Shown one piece after another: positions 16,323 through 25,376 of a DNA stretch of 64,000 bases. Within the stretch, counting starts at the first letter, position 1. Every line of letters starts with the position of its first letter. The notes beneath the pieces are model-generated. The model saw nothing but the letters and a program-made list of their open reading frames with translations, searched no databases and was not told the DNA's origin. The translations under genes and the position numbers were made by a program. The stretch comes from Treponema sp. (GTDB lineage Bacteria > Spirochaetota > Spirochaetia > Treponematales > Treponemataceae). The stretch lies in the NCBI GenBank assembly GCA_017629095.1, contig JAGBXW010000078.1:1-64000 (forward strand), written 5' to 3'.

Positions 16323-18460
16323 GCGTCTCCTTTTGTTTCGGTGTTTACCTCCACCTTCCAGCAGGCAGTAGTACTGTTACACTGAGCTTTGGTGTAACTG
16401 CACCGTGGAGCAAAGGGACAGCCGGGAATGGGAGAGGTGGGGGCACAAACCTGGCCTGGAATGGAGGCCATGGGCTGACTGCTGTAATGACGACCAAATT
16501 CTGGTGTGGCTGAAATAAGGGCCTGAGTGTAGGGATGGCGAGGAGCGTTCATAATCTGGTGGGATGTGCCCGTCTCCATGATTTTTCCCCCGTACATAAC
16601 AGCGATTCTGTCGGAAATTCGCCCCACCAAGTGGATGTCGTGACTAATGAAGATAACTGCCATATTACGCTCCTTCTTAAGGCGCAGCAACAAGGACACA
16701 ATTTGGGCCTCTATGGTTACGTCCAGTGCGGTGGTGGGCTCGTCTGCAATCAAAAGCTGACAGTTTTGTGCTAAAGCCAAGGCTATACCGATTCTCTGAA
16801 GCTGGCCGCCACTAAATTGGTGAGGATAGGCCTTCAGACGGCCTTCTGGGTCAGGGAGCTCTACTTCCTTCAGCAAGGCAACGGCCCGCTTATTTGACTC
16901 TGCCTTTGTAATATCTGGTTCCAGATTCCGAAAGGTTTCCCAGAATACGCTTCCTATGTTTTGCAGTGGGTCAAAGGAACGGCCAGGCTCTTGAAAAATG
17001 AGGGCAATTCGTTTGCCGCGATATTCCCGCAATTGGCTTTGGCTAAGCTCCATGAGATTTACCCCATCAAAGAAGATGGAGCCTGTGGCATGGGCATTAG
17101 TGGGCAAGAGGCCAGGAATCGCCGTGGTGGACACAGATTTGCCACTGCCAGATTCACCTACAATACCAAGAATTTCTCCTGGCTGCAGGTCAAGGCTTAC
17201 TCCACGAACACCATACACAGGAATTCGTTTTGTTCCCCGCAGGAGACTGAAGGTTACCTTTAGGTTGCGAATGGAAAGAAGTGCATGTGGGTTAGGTTGA
17301 TTGAGCTGTTGTGAAGATTCAGCTTCATCTTCTGCCAGAGATTGTTCCTTAGGAAGGTTCTTTTCCTGGGCTTTGAAGAAGGAGGCCAACTTACGCCGAT
17401 TAAAGACGATGTTGTAAGGGTCGTAAAAATCCCGCAGCACATCACCGATAAAATTGAAGGCTAGGGTAACAATCAGTAACATCAATACAGGATACAAAAG
17501 CCAGGGAAAATTGATGAGGTTTGATAGGGTAGAAATGTCTCGATTAATCAGGGAGCCCCAACTGACGGCAGGATCGTTGATTCCCAGTCCTAAGTAGGAC
17601 AAGGTGGTTTCGCTCATGATAAAGCCTGGTACACTGAGGGCAATGCTTACTATTAAAAGGCTTGCAATTTGAGGAATAATTTGTCGGAAAATTACCACAA
17701 AGGCAGGAATTCCTTCCAATCCAGCGTCAACGATGAATTCTTCTCGCTTGATGGCGTGAACCATACCTCGGATGGTGCGGGCTGTGCCAGGCCAACCTAC
17801 CAAGGCGAGAATTACAGTAATGATGATGTAGGAGGTGCCACTGTCCATTTTTGTATTCAGCAGGGAGCGGAGGAAAAGAATAAAGTAAAGGCTGGGAATC
17901 AGCATAAAGAATTCGGCAAAACGCATGATGGTCCAGTCGGTGGTGCCACCAAAATACCCTGAGATGCCTCCCAGCAACACTGCCAAAAAGAGGGAGATTG
18001 CAGTGGCCACAAAGCCAATAGTAAGGGAAATGCGACTCCCGTACACAATTCTGCTGAAAAGGTCTCGTCCCAAAATGTCTGCTCCCAACAGATACACTGG
18101 ATAAATAGTGCCGTCGGCAGTTGGTTCTGTGCCAAAGAGGTGAATGTCTGTGGGAATTACTCCCAAAAGCTTGTAGGGGCTGCCTTTTACAAAAAACTTT
18201 ACAGGATGGCTGTAGCCTTCATCACTGATGCGGGCATATTGCCAGGTGGACTGGTTTATGACTCGATATTCCCGGGCTACCAAGCCCTTGCTGGTAAGCT
18301 GAAGGTTTGCTGGATGATAGGAATTGCGATCAAAGGTTTTTCCCGCAGGGTAAGGAGCCACAAATTCAGCAAAAATCATTACTAAATAGAGAATAGTCAG
18401 CACAATCAAAGAGGCCATACCCAAGGGGCGGGTTTTAAGATATTGAAAGAATCGTTTCAC
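16319..18460 (-). CDS. Fused oligopeptide ABC permease (OppC) and ATPase (OppD)
   Basis: 713 residues carrying two subunits that are usually separate. Residues about 1-345 are an OppC-type permease: first helix near 15-35, a periplasmic domain of about 115 residues, then the helical core with GTARTIRGMVHAIKREEF, the EAA-like ATPase-contact loop, ending IGDVLRDFYDPYN. A charged linker (EEAESSQQLNQPNP-like, about 346-395) leads to an OppD-type ATPase: Walker A GESGSGKS near 435, FSGGQLQRIGIALAL near 553, Walker B LLIADEPTTALD near 575, ISHDIHL, and the C-terminal CPFAPRCSYTKAQC. Start GTG 18460 with AAGGAG. The continuous reading frame and the intact motifs on both sides argue against a sequencing artefact. 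Confidence 0.92.
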   Translation of the reverse strand: MKRFFQYLKTRPLGMASLIVLTILYLVMIFAEFVAPYPAGKTFDRNSYHPANLQLTSKGLVAREYRVINQSTWQYARISDEGYSHPVKFFVKGSPYKLLGVIPTDIHLFGTEPTADGTIYPVYLLGADILGRDLFSRIVYGSRISLTIGFVATAISLFLAVLLGGISGYFGGTTDWTIMRFAEFFMLIPSLYFILFLRSLLNTKMDSGTSYIIITVILALVGWPGTARTIRGMVHAIKREEFIVDAGLEGIPAFVVIFRQIIPQIASLLIVSIALSVPGFIMSETTLSYLGLGINDPAVSWGSLINRDISTLSNLINFPWLLYPVLMLLIVTLAFNFIGDVLRDFYDPYNIVFNRRKLASFFKAQEKNLPKEQSLAEDEAESSQQLNQPNPHALLSIRNLKVTFSLLRGTKRIPVYGVRGVSLDLQPGEILGIVGESGSGKSVSTTAIPGLLPTNAHATGSIFFDGVNLMELSQSQLREYRGKRIALIFQEPGRSFDPLQNIGSVFWETFRNLEPDITKAESNKRAVALLKEVELPDPEGRLKAYPHQFSGGQLQRIGIALALAQNCQLLIADEPTTALDVTIEAQIVSLLLRLKKERNMAVIFISHDIHLVGRISDRIAVMYGGKIMETGTSHQIMNAPRHPYTQALISATPEFGRHYSSQPMASIPGQVCAPTSPIPGCPFAPRCSYTKAQCNSTTACWKVEVNTETKGDA

Positions 18461-18463
18461 GGT

Positions 18464-19570
18464 TTACTCCTTTCCGTACCTGATGCGAGGGTCAACTACT
18501 GCCAGCAAAATATCGGAAATAACCATGCCAGCCAAAACGAGGGCGGAAATAAACATACTATTGGCCAACACGAGATTTATGTCCTCCTGTAACACGGCTT
18601 CGTACATCAGGCGTCCTAGTCCAGGATAGGCAAAGATAATTTCCAGCACGAGAGAGCCACTAAAAAGGCTGGCCAAGAGGTTGGCACTTCCGGTAATGTA
18701 GGGATTTAAGGTGTTGCGGAATGCATGGTGCAAGTACACTCTTTTTTCGCTGATTCCTCTGGCTCGAATGGCAAGAATGTAGGGCATGCCCATTTGATCT
18801 AGCATGGTGGCTCGAATCATTCGCATGGTACCACCAATTCCCCCCAGAAAGGAGGCAAAAAGAGGCAGGAACACGTGGTGGCCATAGCTAAAGACAAACT
18901 TTACGGGAGCCTGGCTAAAGGGAAAGTCAGGATATGCGGTAACTGGGAAAAGACCTGTGACACTGGCAAAGAGCTGCAATAAAATCAACAGCAGGATGCT
19001 AGGAAAGGCGTGGAAGAAGAGGGCAAAGAAGGTGGCGGCCGTGTCTGTTCTGGTTCCTGCCTTGCTGGCAAAGAACACTCCCAGCAAAAAGGAAATCACT
19101 GTAATGAATACCAGTGAAATCAAGTTTAATAACACAGAATTCCAGATACGGGAACTGAGCAAAAAACTAACAGGAGCACGGGAAATGAGGCTCGTACCCA
19201 AGTCTCCGTGAAAAATCACCCGTTCCAGCCACTTGAAATACTGGATGTAAAAGGGTTTATCCAGACCGAATTCTTTCCGCAGCTGCTCCATCTGCATTTC
19301 CGTAAAATTACCCTGCTGGGTGGAACTACTGCCACTGCTCCCCTGAAATCCGCTGGACTGGGTACCAGACAAAAGTTGCTGTGTCATCATTTGATCCACA
19401 ATGTCCCCTGGAGCTAGCTCCATGAGACCAAAGAGAGCCAGTCCTAGCAGGAACAGAAGCACCAGCATGGTTACTAGTCTCCCAGTAATAAAGGACAAGA
19501 GGGGAGCCTTCTTACGGTACAGCTTGAAAGGCTGCTGAATGGTGGCACTGAGCCGTGGAAAGAATTTCAC
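18464..19570 (-). CDS. oppB: Oligopeptide ABC transporter permease (OppB-like)
   Basis: 368 residues. N-terminal helix (VTMLVLLFLLGLALFGLMELAPGDIVD, the family's PGD element) and further helices after residue 130. The C-terminal core has the ATPase-coupling loop RMIRATMLDQMGMPYILAIRARGISEKRVYLHHAFRNTLNP. A Ser/Gly/Gln-rich insert near 70-90 (SGTQSSGFQGSSGSSSTQQG) is unusual and lies in the first periplasmic loop. Start GTG 19570 preceded by AAGGA. It lies 26 nt after the binding-protein gene and 3 nt before the fused OppC-OppD gene. Confidence 0.92.
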   Translation of the reverse strand: MKFFPRLSATIQQPFKLYRKKAPLLSFITGRLVTMLVLLFLLGLALFGLMELAPGDIVDQMMTQQLLSGTQSSGFQGSSGSSSTQQGNFTEMQMEQLRKEFGLDKPFYIQYFKWLERVIFHGDLGTSLISRAPVSFLLSSRIWNSVLLNLISLVFITVISFLLGVFFASKAGTRTDTAATFFALFFHAFPSILLLILLQLFASVTGLFPVTAYPDFPFSQAPVKFVFSYGHHVFLPLFASFLGGIGGTMRMIRATMLDQMGMPYILAIRARGISEKRVYLHHAFRNTLNPYITGSANLLASLFSGSLVLEIIFAYPGLGRLMYEAVLQEDINLVLANSMFISALVLAGMVISDILLAVVDPRIRYGKE

Positions 19571-19596
19571 AGTAAAAGTCCTTGTTTTGTAGTCTG

Positions 19597-21426
19597 CTAC
19601 TTGCTGTCATCATCAAGATAGGCCCAAGTGGTCATAAGGCCATTGATGTTGTCGTAGTAGACATTAGAAAGATTCCATTTATTTCGTACGGCAGCAAAGC
19701 CTCTGGAACGCAAAAGGTAAATGACAGGACATTGTTCCAGCAAAATCTCTTGGTATTCGTCCCAAATTTCCTTGGCCTTGTTATAATCCAGAGTGTAGCT
19801 TCCCTCGTTGTACAGGTGGTCGATACGGGCTTCCCATTCTGTGGCTGGTTCCTGCTGTAAGGGATGCCACAGGTGCAAGTTACCATCAGAAGGCCACACA
19901 TTGCTTCCTTGGGAGGGGAACATGGTGGTACCGAGGCCAATGATAACAGCCTGCCAGTCATAGGTGGCGGTAAGCATTTCGATAACCTTCTGGAAATCAA
20001 TCTGGCGAACATGGACGGTAATTCCCACAGAAGCACATTCATCGGCAATAATCTGAGCTACATCATTTACCACAGTGTTGGCAGAGGGAATGGTCAAGTC
20101 ATACTCCACCTTTACCCCTTGGCTATCGTATAAAAAGCCATCATCCCGGCGAACAAAGCCAATGGATTCTAGCAGCTGCAAAGCCCGCTTGGTATCATAG
20201 CGATACTCCAAGGTAATGTCTGGATTATAGAAGGGATTTGGTGGTGGAAAGAAGAAATAGGTTGGGTCTGCCAGTCCACGATAGGTTTGGCTAATGATTC
20301 TGTCTCGGTTCAACAAGCAACTCATGGCTTGGCGGAATTCCTTCTGGGTAAACCAGCGGTAATAAGCTTGATTCTGGTTCTTTGGATTTTGATTGAATGA
20401 CCACAGCATGGCTCCAAAGGAACCTTCTGCATTAAACACGGTGTAATCAGTTCCCTGAGAATTGACTACATCGTGCAATTCTTCTGGCCGTGGAGAATAT
20501 GTTTCTGTCTTGCCCTGGCGGAATAGCAGGTATTGGGTGTTCATGTCTCCCACAATTTGAGCAATGGTTTGCTCTGGGTAAGGGGCAGAAACACCTCTCT
20601 TATCTTTTTCCCAATAGTCTGGGTTGCGGGTAAAGACAATTCGCTGGGCGGGAGTATATTCAGTAATAAACCAGCGACCACAGGAAGGAATTTCTTGGGG
20701 ATTGATGGAGGCATTGAGAATGTTCTTGACTCCCTCGGCTCCATTTTTTTCCTTTGCTTCCCGAAAGAGGAAGGAGGGTTGGATGGTGGTGTTGGTGGAA
20801 AGAAGGGGCTCTGCCACAATGCGGGGAAAGATAAAATCAAATCGCTTTTCGTCCACCTTTACGCACTGAATCCGCTGCTGGCTTCCGTTTGCCATGGTCA
20901 CGAATTGGCCGTTGTAGGCACTGCTTCCAAACTGAGGATCTCCTGCAATTTCATCATACCAGTACACCACATCGTCGGCGGTAACGGGAATCTTCTTGTC
21001 TGAATTCCACCAGCTCCAGTAGAGGTCTTCTCGCAGGGTGTAGTGGACAATGAGCTTGTCGTTGGGCTGGTCAATTTCTATTTCAAAGGAGGCTGCGTGA
21101 GGCTCCCATTCCCTGGTGATGGCATTGTAATCCACCAGATAGTCAGTGGTCATTTCGATAATGGCTGCACTGTCTCCATCTCGTTCGGCAATAAGGTGGT
21201 TAAAGGTTTTGGGATCTGCTAAGATGGTGGTGTTCCAGGTACCGCCTGTGGTGCCGGGAACAAATTCTTGATTATTGTAAGGCTTGGAGGTAGTTTTGGC
21301 AAGAAGCTCCATGTCGGCACTGGCAGTCAACTGCTGAATTTCACTCATAGAAAGCTCCTGCTGCTTTTGGCAGGAGAACAGGCTCACACAAAGCAGTGTA
21401 AGCAGAGAAATGATAATGGCTTTCAT
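19597..21426 (-). CDS. oppA: Oligopeptide-binding lipoprotein (SBP family 5, OppA-like)
   Basis: 609 residues from ATG 21426, chosen because MKAIIISLLTLLCVSLFSC is a compact lipoprotein signal ending in the lipobox Cys; an ATG at 21444 adds a non-signal hexapeptide. Family-5 features are GGTWNTTILADPKTFNHLIAERD, YTLREDLYWSWW..KIPVTADDVVY, and a C-terminal peptide-binding lobe with RYDTKRALQLLESIGFVRRDDG. It delivers peptides to the permease encoded by the next genes. First gene of the minus-strand operon; no Shine-Dalgarno sequence but a promoter placed for a leaderless mRNA. The efp terminator lies upstream at 21489-21534. Confidence 0.92.
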   Translation of the reverse strand: MKAIIISLLTLLCVSLFSCQKQQELSMSEIQQLTASADMELLAKTTSKPYNNQEFVPGTTGGTWNTTILADPKTFNHLIAERDGDSAAIIEMTTDYLVDYNAITREWEPHAASFEIEIDQPNDKLIVHYTLREDLYWSWWNSDKKIPVTADDVVYWYDEIAGDPQFGSSAYNGQFVTMANGSQQRIQCVKVDEKRFDFIFPRIVAEPLLSTNTTIQPSFLFREAKEKNGAEGVKNILNASINPQEIPSCGRWFITEYTPAQRIVFTRNPDYWEKDKRGVSAPYPEQTIAQIVGDMNTQYLLFRQGKTETYSPRPEELHDVVNSQGTDYTVFNAEGSFGAMLWSFNQNPKNQNQAYYRWFTQKEFRQAMSCLLNRDRIISQTYRGLADPTYFFFPPPNPFYNPDITLEYRYDTKRALQLLESIGFVRRDDGFLYDSQGVKVEYDLTIPSANTVVNDVAQIIADECASVGITVHVRQIDFQKVIEMLTATYDWQAVIIGLGTTMFPSQGSNVWPSDGNLHLWHPLQQEPATEWEARIDHLYNEGSYTLDYNKAKEIWDEYQEILLEQCPVIYLLRSRGFAAVRNKWNLSNVYYDNINGLMTTWAYLDDDSK

Positions 21427-21462
21427 AGGTATATTTTCCCACATTCAGGGAGGTTTCGTCAA
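21424..21462 (-). promoter_or_regulatory. opp operon promoter, possibly leaderless
   Basis: Minus strand TTGACG (21462..21457), 18-nt spacer, GAAAAT (21438..21433), 6 nt to ATG 21426. The -10 is weak (4 of 6 consensus bases), so the call is tentative, but pyrG shows the same GAAAAT box. Confidence 0.45.
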
Positions 21463-21488
21463 TGGTAGCCTACAGGTTCACCATCCCG

Positions 21489-21534
21489 AAAAAAAAGAAC
21501 CGAAAACAAGGTAAATCCCTGGTTTCGGTTCTTT
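21489..21534 (-). terminator. Intrinsic terminator after efp
   Basis: Read on the minus strand, AAAGAACCGAAAC pairs with GTTTTCGGTTCTTT (one bulge), followed by a run of eight T (21496..21489). Confidence 0.85.
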
Positions 21535-21555
21535 CGTTTTAGTGTCGTGAAAACA

Positions 21556-22119
21556 CTAGTTGTTGATGCGTTCTACGTATTCGTTTGTTTCGGTGTTTAC
21601 CAAAATCTTTTCGTCCTGCTTGATGAACAGGGGAACACGTACGGTAAGACCAGTTTCTGTAATAACAGGCTTTGTAGCACCAGAAACAGTGTCACCACGA
21701 ACATAGTTTTCACTTTCAGCAACAATGAATACCATCTTCTGGGGAATCTTTACGTCAATAGGCTCTTCTTCCCAAATAACGATGGGGTATTCTTCACCTT
21801 CCTTCAAATAGTACTTGAGGTTTTCGTTCAAGGACTCAGGAACAGTGATGGTATCAAAGCTCTGGGCATCCATAAAGATATAGTTTTCGCCGTCATTGTA
21901 CTGGTACTGGCAGGTGCGGGTTTCAACCTCAGCATCCTCTACCATATCAGGAGTTTTGATGGTCTGGGTGAGAACGCTTCCGTCCTTCAAGTTCTTCATT
22001 TTTACGCGGGCAAAGGCTGTTCCTTTTCCAGGGTTTACAAATTCTCGCTCTACAACAAGGTAAGGTGCATTCTTAATGAGCAGAACAGTTCCTTTTCCAA
22101 TATCGCCGCCTCTAATCAT
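21556..22119 (-). CDS. efp: Translation elongation factor P
   Basis: 187 residues, the full family length with three beta-barrel domains. EF-P enters the ribosome E site and helps peptide-bond formation at polyproline stretches. The tip loop reads FVNPGKGTAF with Lys32 in the position that many bacteria modify. The C-terminal signature region is TVSGATKPVITETGLTVRVPLFI. AGAGAGG lies 7 nt before ATG 22119, so this message is leadered, unlike several neighbours. It is monocistronic with its own promoter and terminator and is divergent from thrS. Confidence 0.96.
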   Translation of the reverse strand: MIRGGDIGKGTVLLIKNAPYLVVEREFVNPGKGTAFARVKMKNLKDGSVLTQTIKTPDMVEDAEVETRTCQYQYNDGENYIFMDAQSFDTITVPESLNENLKYYLKEGEEYPIVIWEEEPIDVKIPQKMVFIVAESENYVRGDTVSGATKPVITETGLTVRVPLFIKQDEKILVNTETNEYVERINN

Positions 22120-22149
22120 GGGTTATCCTCTCTAAAACTAAGTCGATTT

Positions 22150-22183
22150 TTTTCAGTATACTGAAAATAAGCTGTCGTTGCAA
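22150..22183 (-). promoter_or_regulatory. efp promoter overlapped by an 18-bp perfect palindrome
   Basis: Minus strand TTGCAA (22183..22178), 17-nt spacer, TATACT (22160..22155). The -10 lies inside the perfect palindrome TTTTCAGTATACTGAAAA (22150-22167), which could be a repressor operator. The predicted leader is about 28 nt and contains AGAGAGG. Confidence 0.6.
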
Positions 22184-22218
22184 GAATTGAACAGTAAGGT
22201 AGACTTCCCCTTCCGCCC

Positions 22219-22271
22219 TTGACACTGTTGCCTAAGCCTTATATCTTCTATAAGAATACCAAGAAAAGGGG
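22219..22271 (+). promoter_or_regulatory. thrS promoter and RBS
   Basis: TTGACA (22219-22224), 17-nt spacer, TATCTT (22242-22247). AAGGGG (22266-22271) lies 5 nt before ATG 22277. No T-box or other structured leader is apparent in the short leader. Confidence 0.55.
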
Positions 22272-22276
22272 TGATT

Positions 22277-24049
22277 ATGTCTGTCATGCAAAAAGATATG
22301 ACCATTGAGCAGAAAGAGCGGTTGGAGACCATCCGCCACAGTACTTCCCACGTTATGGCGGAGGCTGTTTTAAAATTATTTCCCGGTTCCAAGGTGGCTA
22401 TTGGGCCTTCTATTGAGAACGGTTTTTACTATGATTTTGAGTTGACCCGCCCCATCACACAGGAAGATTTGCCTGCCATTGAAAAAGAAATGAGAAAGAT
22501 TCTTTCCAGCAACAAGGATTTCCAGCGGAAGGAGCTTTCCAGAGCAGAGGCAAAGGCTATGTTTGCCGACCAGCCCTACAAGCTGGAGCTTATTGATGGT
22601 CTTCCTGAGGATGCCACTATTTCCATTTATAATCAGGGTGATTTTACCGACCTGTGCCGTGGCCCCCACGTGTGCAGTACCAAGGAAATCAATGCCCAGT
22701 CCTTCAAACTTATGAAGACAGCTGGTGCTTATTGGCGTGGTGATGTGAGTCGGCCCATGCTGACCCGCATTTACGGCACCGCTTGGGAAAAGCCCGCTGA
22801 CCTGAAGGCTTATTTGGACATGTTGGCAGAGGCTGAGCGTCGTGACCATCGTAAGCTGGGCCGTGAAATGGACTTGTTCCACATTGACGAGGACAATCCA
22901 GGTGAGATTTTCTGGCATCCCAACGGCTGGATGATTTATTCCACTATTCGTGATTATGTGCGGGAAAAGATTCGCAAGGACGGCTATGTGGAGGTAAACA
23001 CTCCCTTCGTTATGCCTCGCTCCCTGTGGGAACGCTCTGGTCACTGGGCCAAGTACAAGGAGAACATGTTTATCACCGAAAGTGAAAAGCGTCTCTTTGC
23101 CCTGAAGCCCATGAACTGTCCTGGTCACGTGGAGATTTTCAAGAGCCGTCTCCGCTCCTACAAGGACTTGCCCCTGCGTATGGCAGAGTTCGGTTCCTGT
23201 ACCCGTAACGAGGCTTCCGGAGCCCTCCACGGAATTATGCGTGTTCGTGGCTTTGTGCAGGACGATGCCCACATCTTCTGTACTGAAGAGCAGATTCCTT
23301 CAGAGGTAAAGAAGTTCTGTCACCTGCTGAAGGACATTTACAAGGACTTTGGCTTCACTGACGATAAAATTTCCGTTAAGTTCTCTACCCGCCCAGAATT
23401 GCGTGTAGGGGACGATGCCACTTGGGATAGAGCAGAGGCTGCCTTGGCAGAGGCTTGTACTCAGGCGGGCTTAGAATATACCCTGCAGCCTGGTGAAGGT
23501 GCCTTCTACGGACCAAAGCTGGAGTTTACCTTGGTGGATGCCCTAGGTCGTGAGTGGCAGTGTGGTACCATTCAGGCTGACTTCCAGTTGCCTGCTCCTG
23601 ACCGCTTAAATGCGGAGTACGTGGGAGACGACAATGCCAAGCATAATCCTGTTATGCTGCACCGTGCCGTCCTTGGTTCCTTGGAGCGCTTTATCGGTAT
23701 TTTGATTGAAAACTTTGCTGGTGCCTTCCCTGCATGGCTCCACTATCAGCAGGTGGTGGTAATTCCTGTGGCTCCTGCCTTTAACGACTATGCTCAGAAG
23801 GTAGCTGCTTCCTTGGAGGATGCGGGCTTCCGTGTTCAGGCTGACTTAGGCAATGACCGCATGAATGCAAAGATTCGTCTTGCTCAAACACAAAAAACAC
23901 CCTACATGCTGGTGGTGGGAGAAAAAGAAGAAGCTGACAATGCTGTTGCTGTTCGATTCCGTGATGGACGGCAGCAACAGGTAATGAAGCTTGAAGAATT
24001 TACTGCTTACCTGCAGGATAAGGTTTCTAATCACTCTGTAGATTTGTAA
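22277..24049 (+). CDS. thrS: Threonyl-tRNA synthetase lacking the TGS domain
   Basis: 590 residues from ATG 22277 (AAGGGG upstream), about 50 shorter than E. coli ThrRS because the N-terminal TGS domain is absent; the protein begins almost directly with the editing domain. Editing-site [23 protein letters not shown] and DLCRGPHV lie within the first 150 residues. The catalytic domain shows [10 protein letters not shown], the class II motif 2 region [30 protein letters not shown], and [17 protein letters not shown]. The C-terminal anticodon-binding domain is complete. It charges tRNA-Thr in the cytoplasm. Codon use looks more biased than in neighbouring lipoprotein genes, as expected for high expression. 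A strong terminator follows. Confidence 0.97.
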   Translation: MSVMQKDMTIEQKERLETIRHSTSHVMAEAVLKLFPGSKVAIGPSIENGFYYDFELTRPITQEDLPAIEKEMRKILSSNKDFQRKELSRAEAKAMFADQPYKLELIDGLPEDATISIYNQGDFTDLCRGPHVCSTKEINAQSFKLMKTAGAYWRGDVSRPMLTRIYGTAWEKPADLKAYLDMLAEAERRDHRKLGREMDLFHIDEDNPGEIFWHPNGWMIYSTIRDYVREKIRKDGYVEVNTPFVMPRSLWERSGHWAKYKENMFITESEKRLFALKPMNCPGHVEIFKSRLRSYKDLPLRMAEFGSCTRNEASGALHGIMRVRGFVQDDAHIFCTEEQIPSEVKKFCHLLKDIYKDFGFTDDKISVKFSTRPELRVGDDATWDRAEAALAEACTQAGLEYTLQPGEGAFYGPKLEFTLVDALGREWQCGTIQADFQLPAPDRLNAEYVGDDNAKHNPVMLHRAVLGSLERFIGILIENFAGAFPAWLHYQQVVVIPVAPAFNDYAQKVAASLEDAGFRVQADLGNDRMNAKIRLAQTQKTPYMLVVGEKEEADNAVAVRFRDGRQQQVMKLEEFTAYLQDKVSNHSVDL

Positions 24050-24075
24050 TGCTGATGTGATTCAGTGATAAAATG

Positions 24076-24119
24076 CACCCCGAAGGTTGAATAGATTTCG
24101 GCTTTCGGGGTGTTTTTTT
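24076..24119 (+). terminator. Intrinsic terminator after thrS
   Basis: CACCCCGAA (24076-24084) pairs with TTCGGGGTG (24104-24112), followed by seven T (24113-24119). Confidence 0.9.
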
Positions 24120-24134
24120 GTGTGGGTGTTGTTG

Positions 24135-25376
24135 TTATAGCTGCTTCCCAATGGCAGCTAAGTCTACGGAAATAAAACCACTACGAGCAGTTTTGTAAAA
24201 ATCGGTTTCTTCCCAGCTGGCATACAAGGTGTGGCCCTGGATGGTAAACTCTCCGTAGGAAAATCCTTCTGGTAGCTTGGGAAGACGGAAGGCAATGACT
24301 CCACTGGTACTGGGGGAAACTGGTACACCGGTGTTTTGCTGTTGAGCAGCTTCACCTTCTGCGTTTTTGTCGCTGGGTTCTGTCAGCAGAGACTTGGTGA
24401 TGTATACAGTGCCGTCAGGGAAAAGGGCAGAGGCTCCAGCGGGAGAAAGATAGCCCCTGCCCTGGGCAAGGTAGCCTCCTGCTGGAGATTGATTTTTTGT
24501 ATTGTCGTAGGTAACTTGCGCCAACTTGCCTTCTTCTCGGCAGGAAATATAGAACTCAAAGCTGTCGGGAACCTGGGCAAAGAGCTGTTGCAACAAAATA
24601 GGAGCATCTTTTAGAGGAGTCGGACGTTGAGCCTGACGGAAGGTATCTGCATCAATATCGGTGGTGGGAATGATTTTTTTAGAAGCCTCTGGAATGGAGC
24701 CATCTTTGTCTAGGGCTTCAAAGGTGATGTATTTAAAATTTACTACATCTTTTTTTTGGGTTTTTACTGCACCAAGCCATTTTTTTCCTTGGGGAATAAT
24801 ACTAGTTATCTGAGATTCTAGGGGCAGATTCATGTTGCCGTAGGTTAATACTGGTGTGCAAAGCTTTTGATTTCGGTCAAAACGTGCCAACAGTGGGCGG
24901 CTAAAGCTATCTTCATAACTTGGAGTAAGGAGATAGCCTTGGCTTTGCTGGTTAAAGTGTGTGTTCTGATACAGATGGAACACTGGCCCATCTGTTGTGA
25001 AAAACAAGGTATCGGCGGTAACATTGTCAAAGAGCATCACGTCACGGAACAATTCTGGCCGCCCACTGGTAAAATCTAGAATTCCCAGTCGGTTTACTAA
25101 AGCACAGTTGTCAGAAATATTATTGCCAGCAGCAGAAATACGAATAGCCTCTGTCCATGGCTTTTCTGCTACTTCTGGGGCTTCTTGGGGCAATGCAACG
25201 GGATAAAATCCACGGTGGTTAAAATAGTACCACTGATGAGCCTTGAGTTTTGTAATTTCTTGGAGAGCTTCTTGATTTGATTTTCCGCAAGAAAAAAACA
25301 GGAATGCCATCATGGCCAAAATCATAAACATTACGAAAGAACTACTTGCTGACAAACTATGCTTAAACGGTTTCAT
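24135..25376 (-). CDS. Predicted lipoprotein, unknown function (second of a pair)
   Basis: 413 residues. The signal peptide MKPFKHSLSASSSFVMFMILAMMAFLFFSC ends at a lipobox-like FFSC. The mature part has repeated beta-type segments, each with short Gly/Asn turns, such as LVNRLGILDFTSGRPE, VTADTLFFTTDGPVFHL, ITSIIPQGKKWLGAV and FTIQGHTLYASWEETDFYK. This pattern suggests a beta-propeller, though I cannot name a family. Asp and Gly in LFPDGTVYITKS are typical of propeller blades. Its ATG overlaps the stop of the upstream lipoprotein gene by 1 nt, so the two are translated together and may act together at the membrane. Confidence 0.75.
   Translation of the reverse strand: MKPFKHSLSASSSFVMFMILAMMAFLFFSCGKSNQEALQEITKLKAHQWYYFNHRGFYPVALPQEAPEVAEKPWTEAIRISAAGNNISDNCALVNRLGILDFTSGRPELFRDVMLFDNVTADTLFFTTDGPVFHLYQNTHFNQQSQGYLLTPSYEDSFSRPLLARFDRNQKLCTPVLTYGNMNLPLESQITSIIPQGKKWLGAVKTQKKDVVNFKYITFEALDKDGSIPEASKKIIPTTDIDADTFRQAQRPTPLKDAPILLQQLFAQVPDSFEFYISCREEGKLAQVTYDNTKNQSPAGGYLAQGRGYLSPAGASALFPDGTVYITKSLLTEPSDKNAEGEAAQQQNTGVPVSPSTSGVIAFRLPKLPEGFSYGEFTIQGHTLYASWEETDFYKTARSGFISVDLAAIGKQL

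Noticed and set aside
21547-22164. 205-codon open frame antisense to efp
   Set aside because: Mirror of EF-P; the EF-P protein is full length and unmistakable.
22168-22276. Riboswitch or T-box upstream of thrS
   Set aside because: The predicted leader is only about 25 nt and lacks T-box or other conserved elements.
22376-23272. 298-codon open frame antisense to thrS
   Set aside because: It is a by-product of codon bias in a highly conserved gene; no ribosome-binding site, no recognisable protein motif, and thrS is certain on the other strand.
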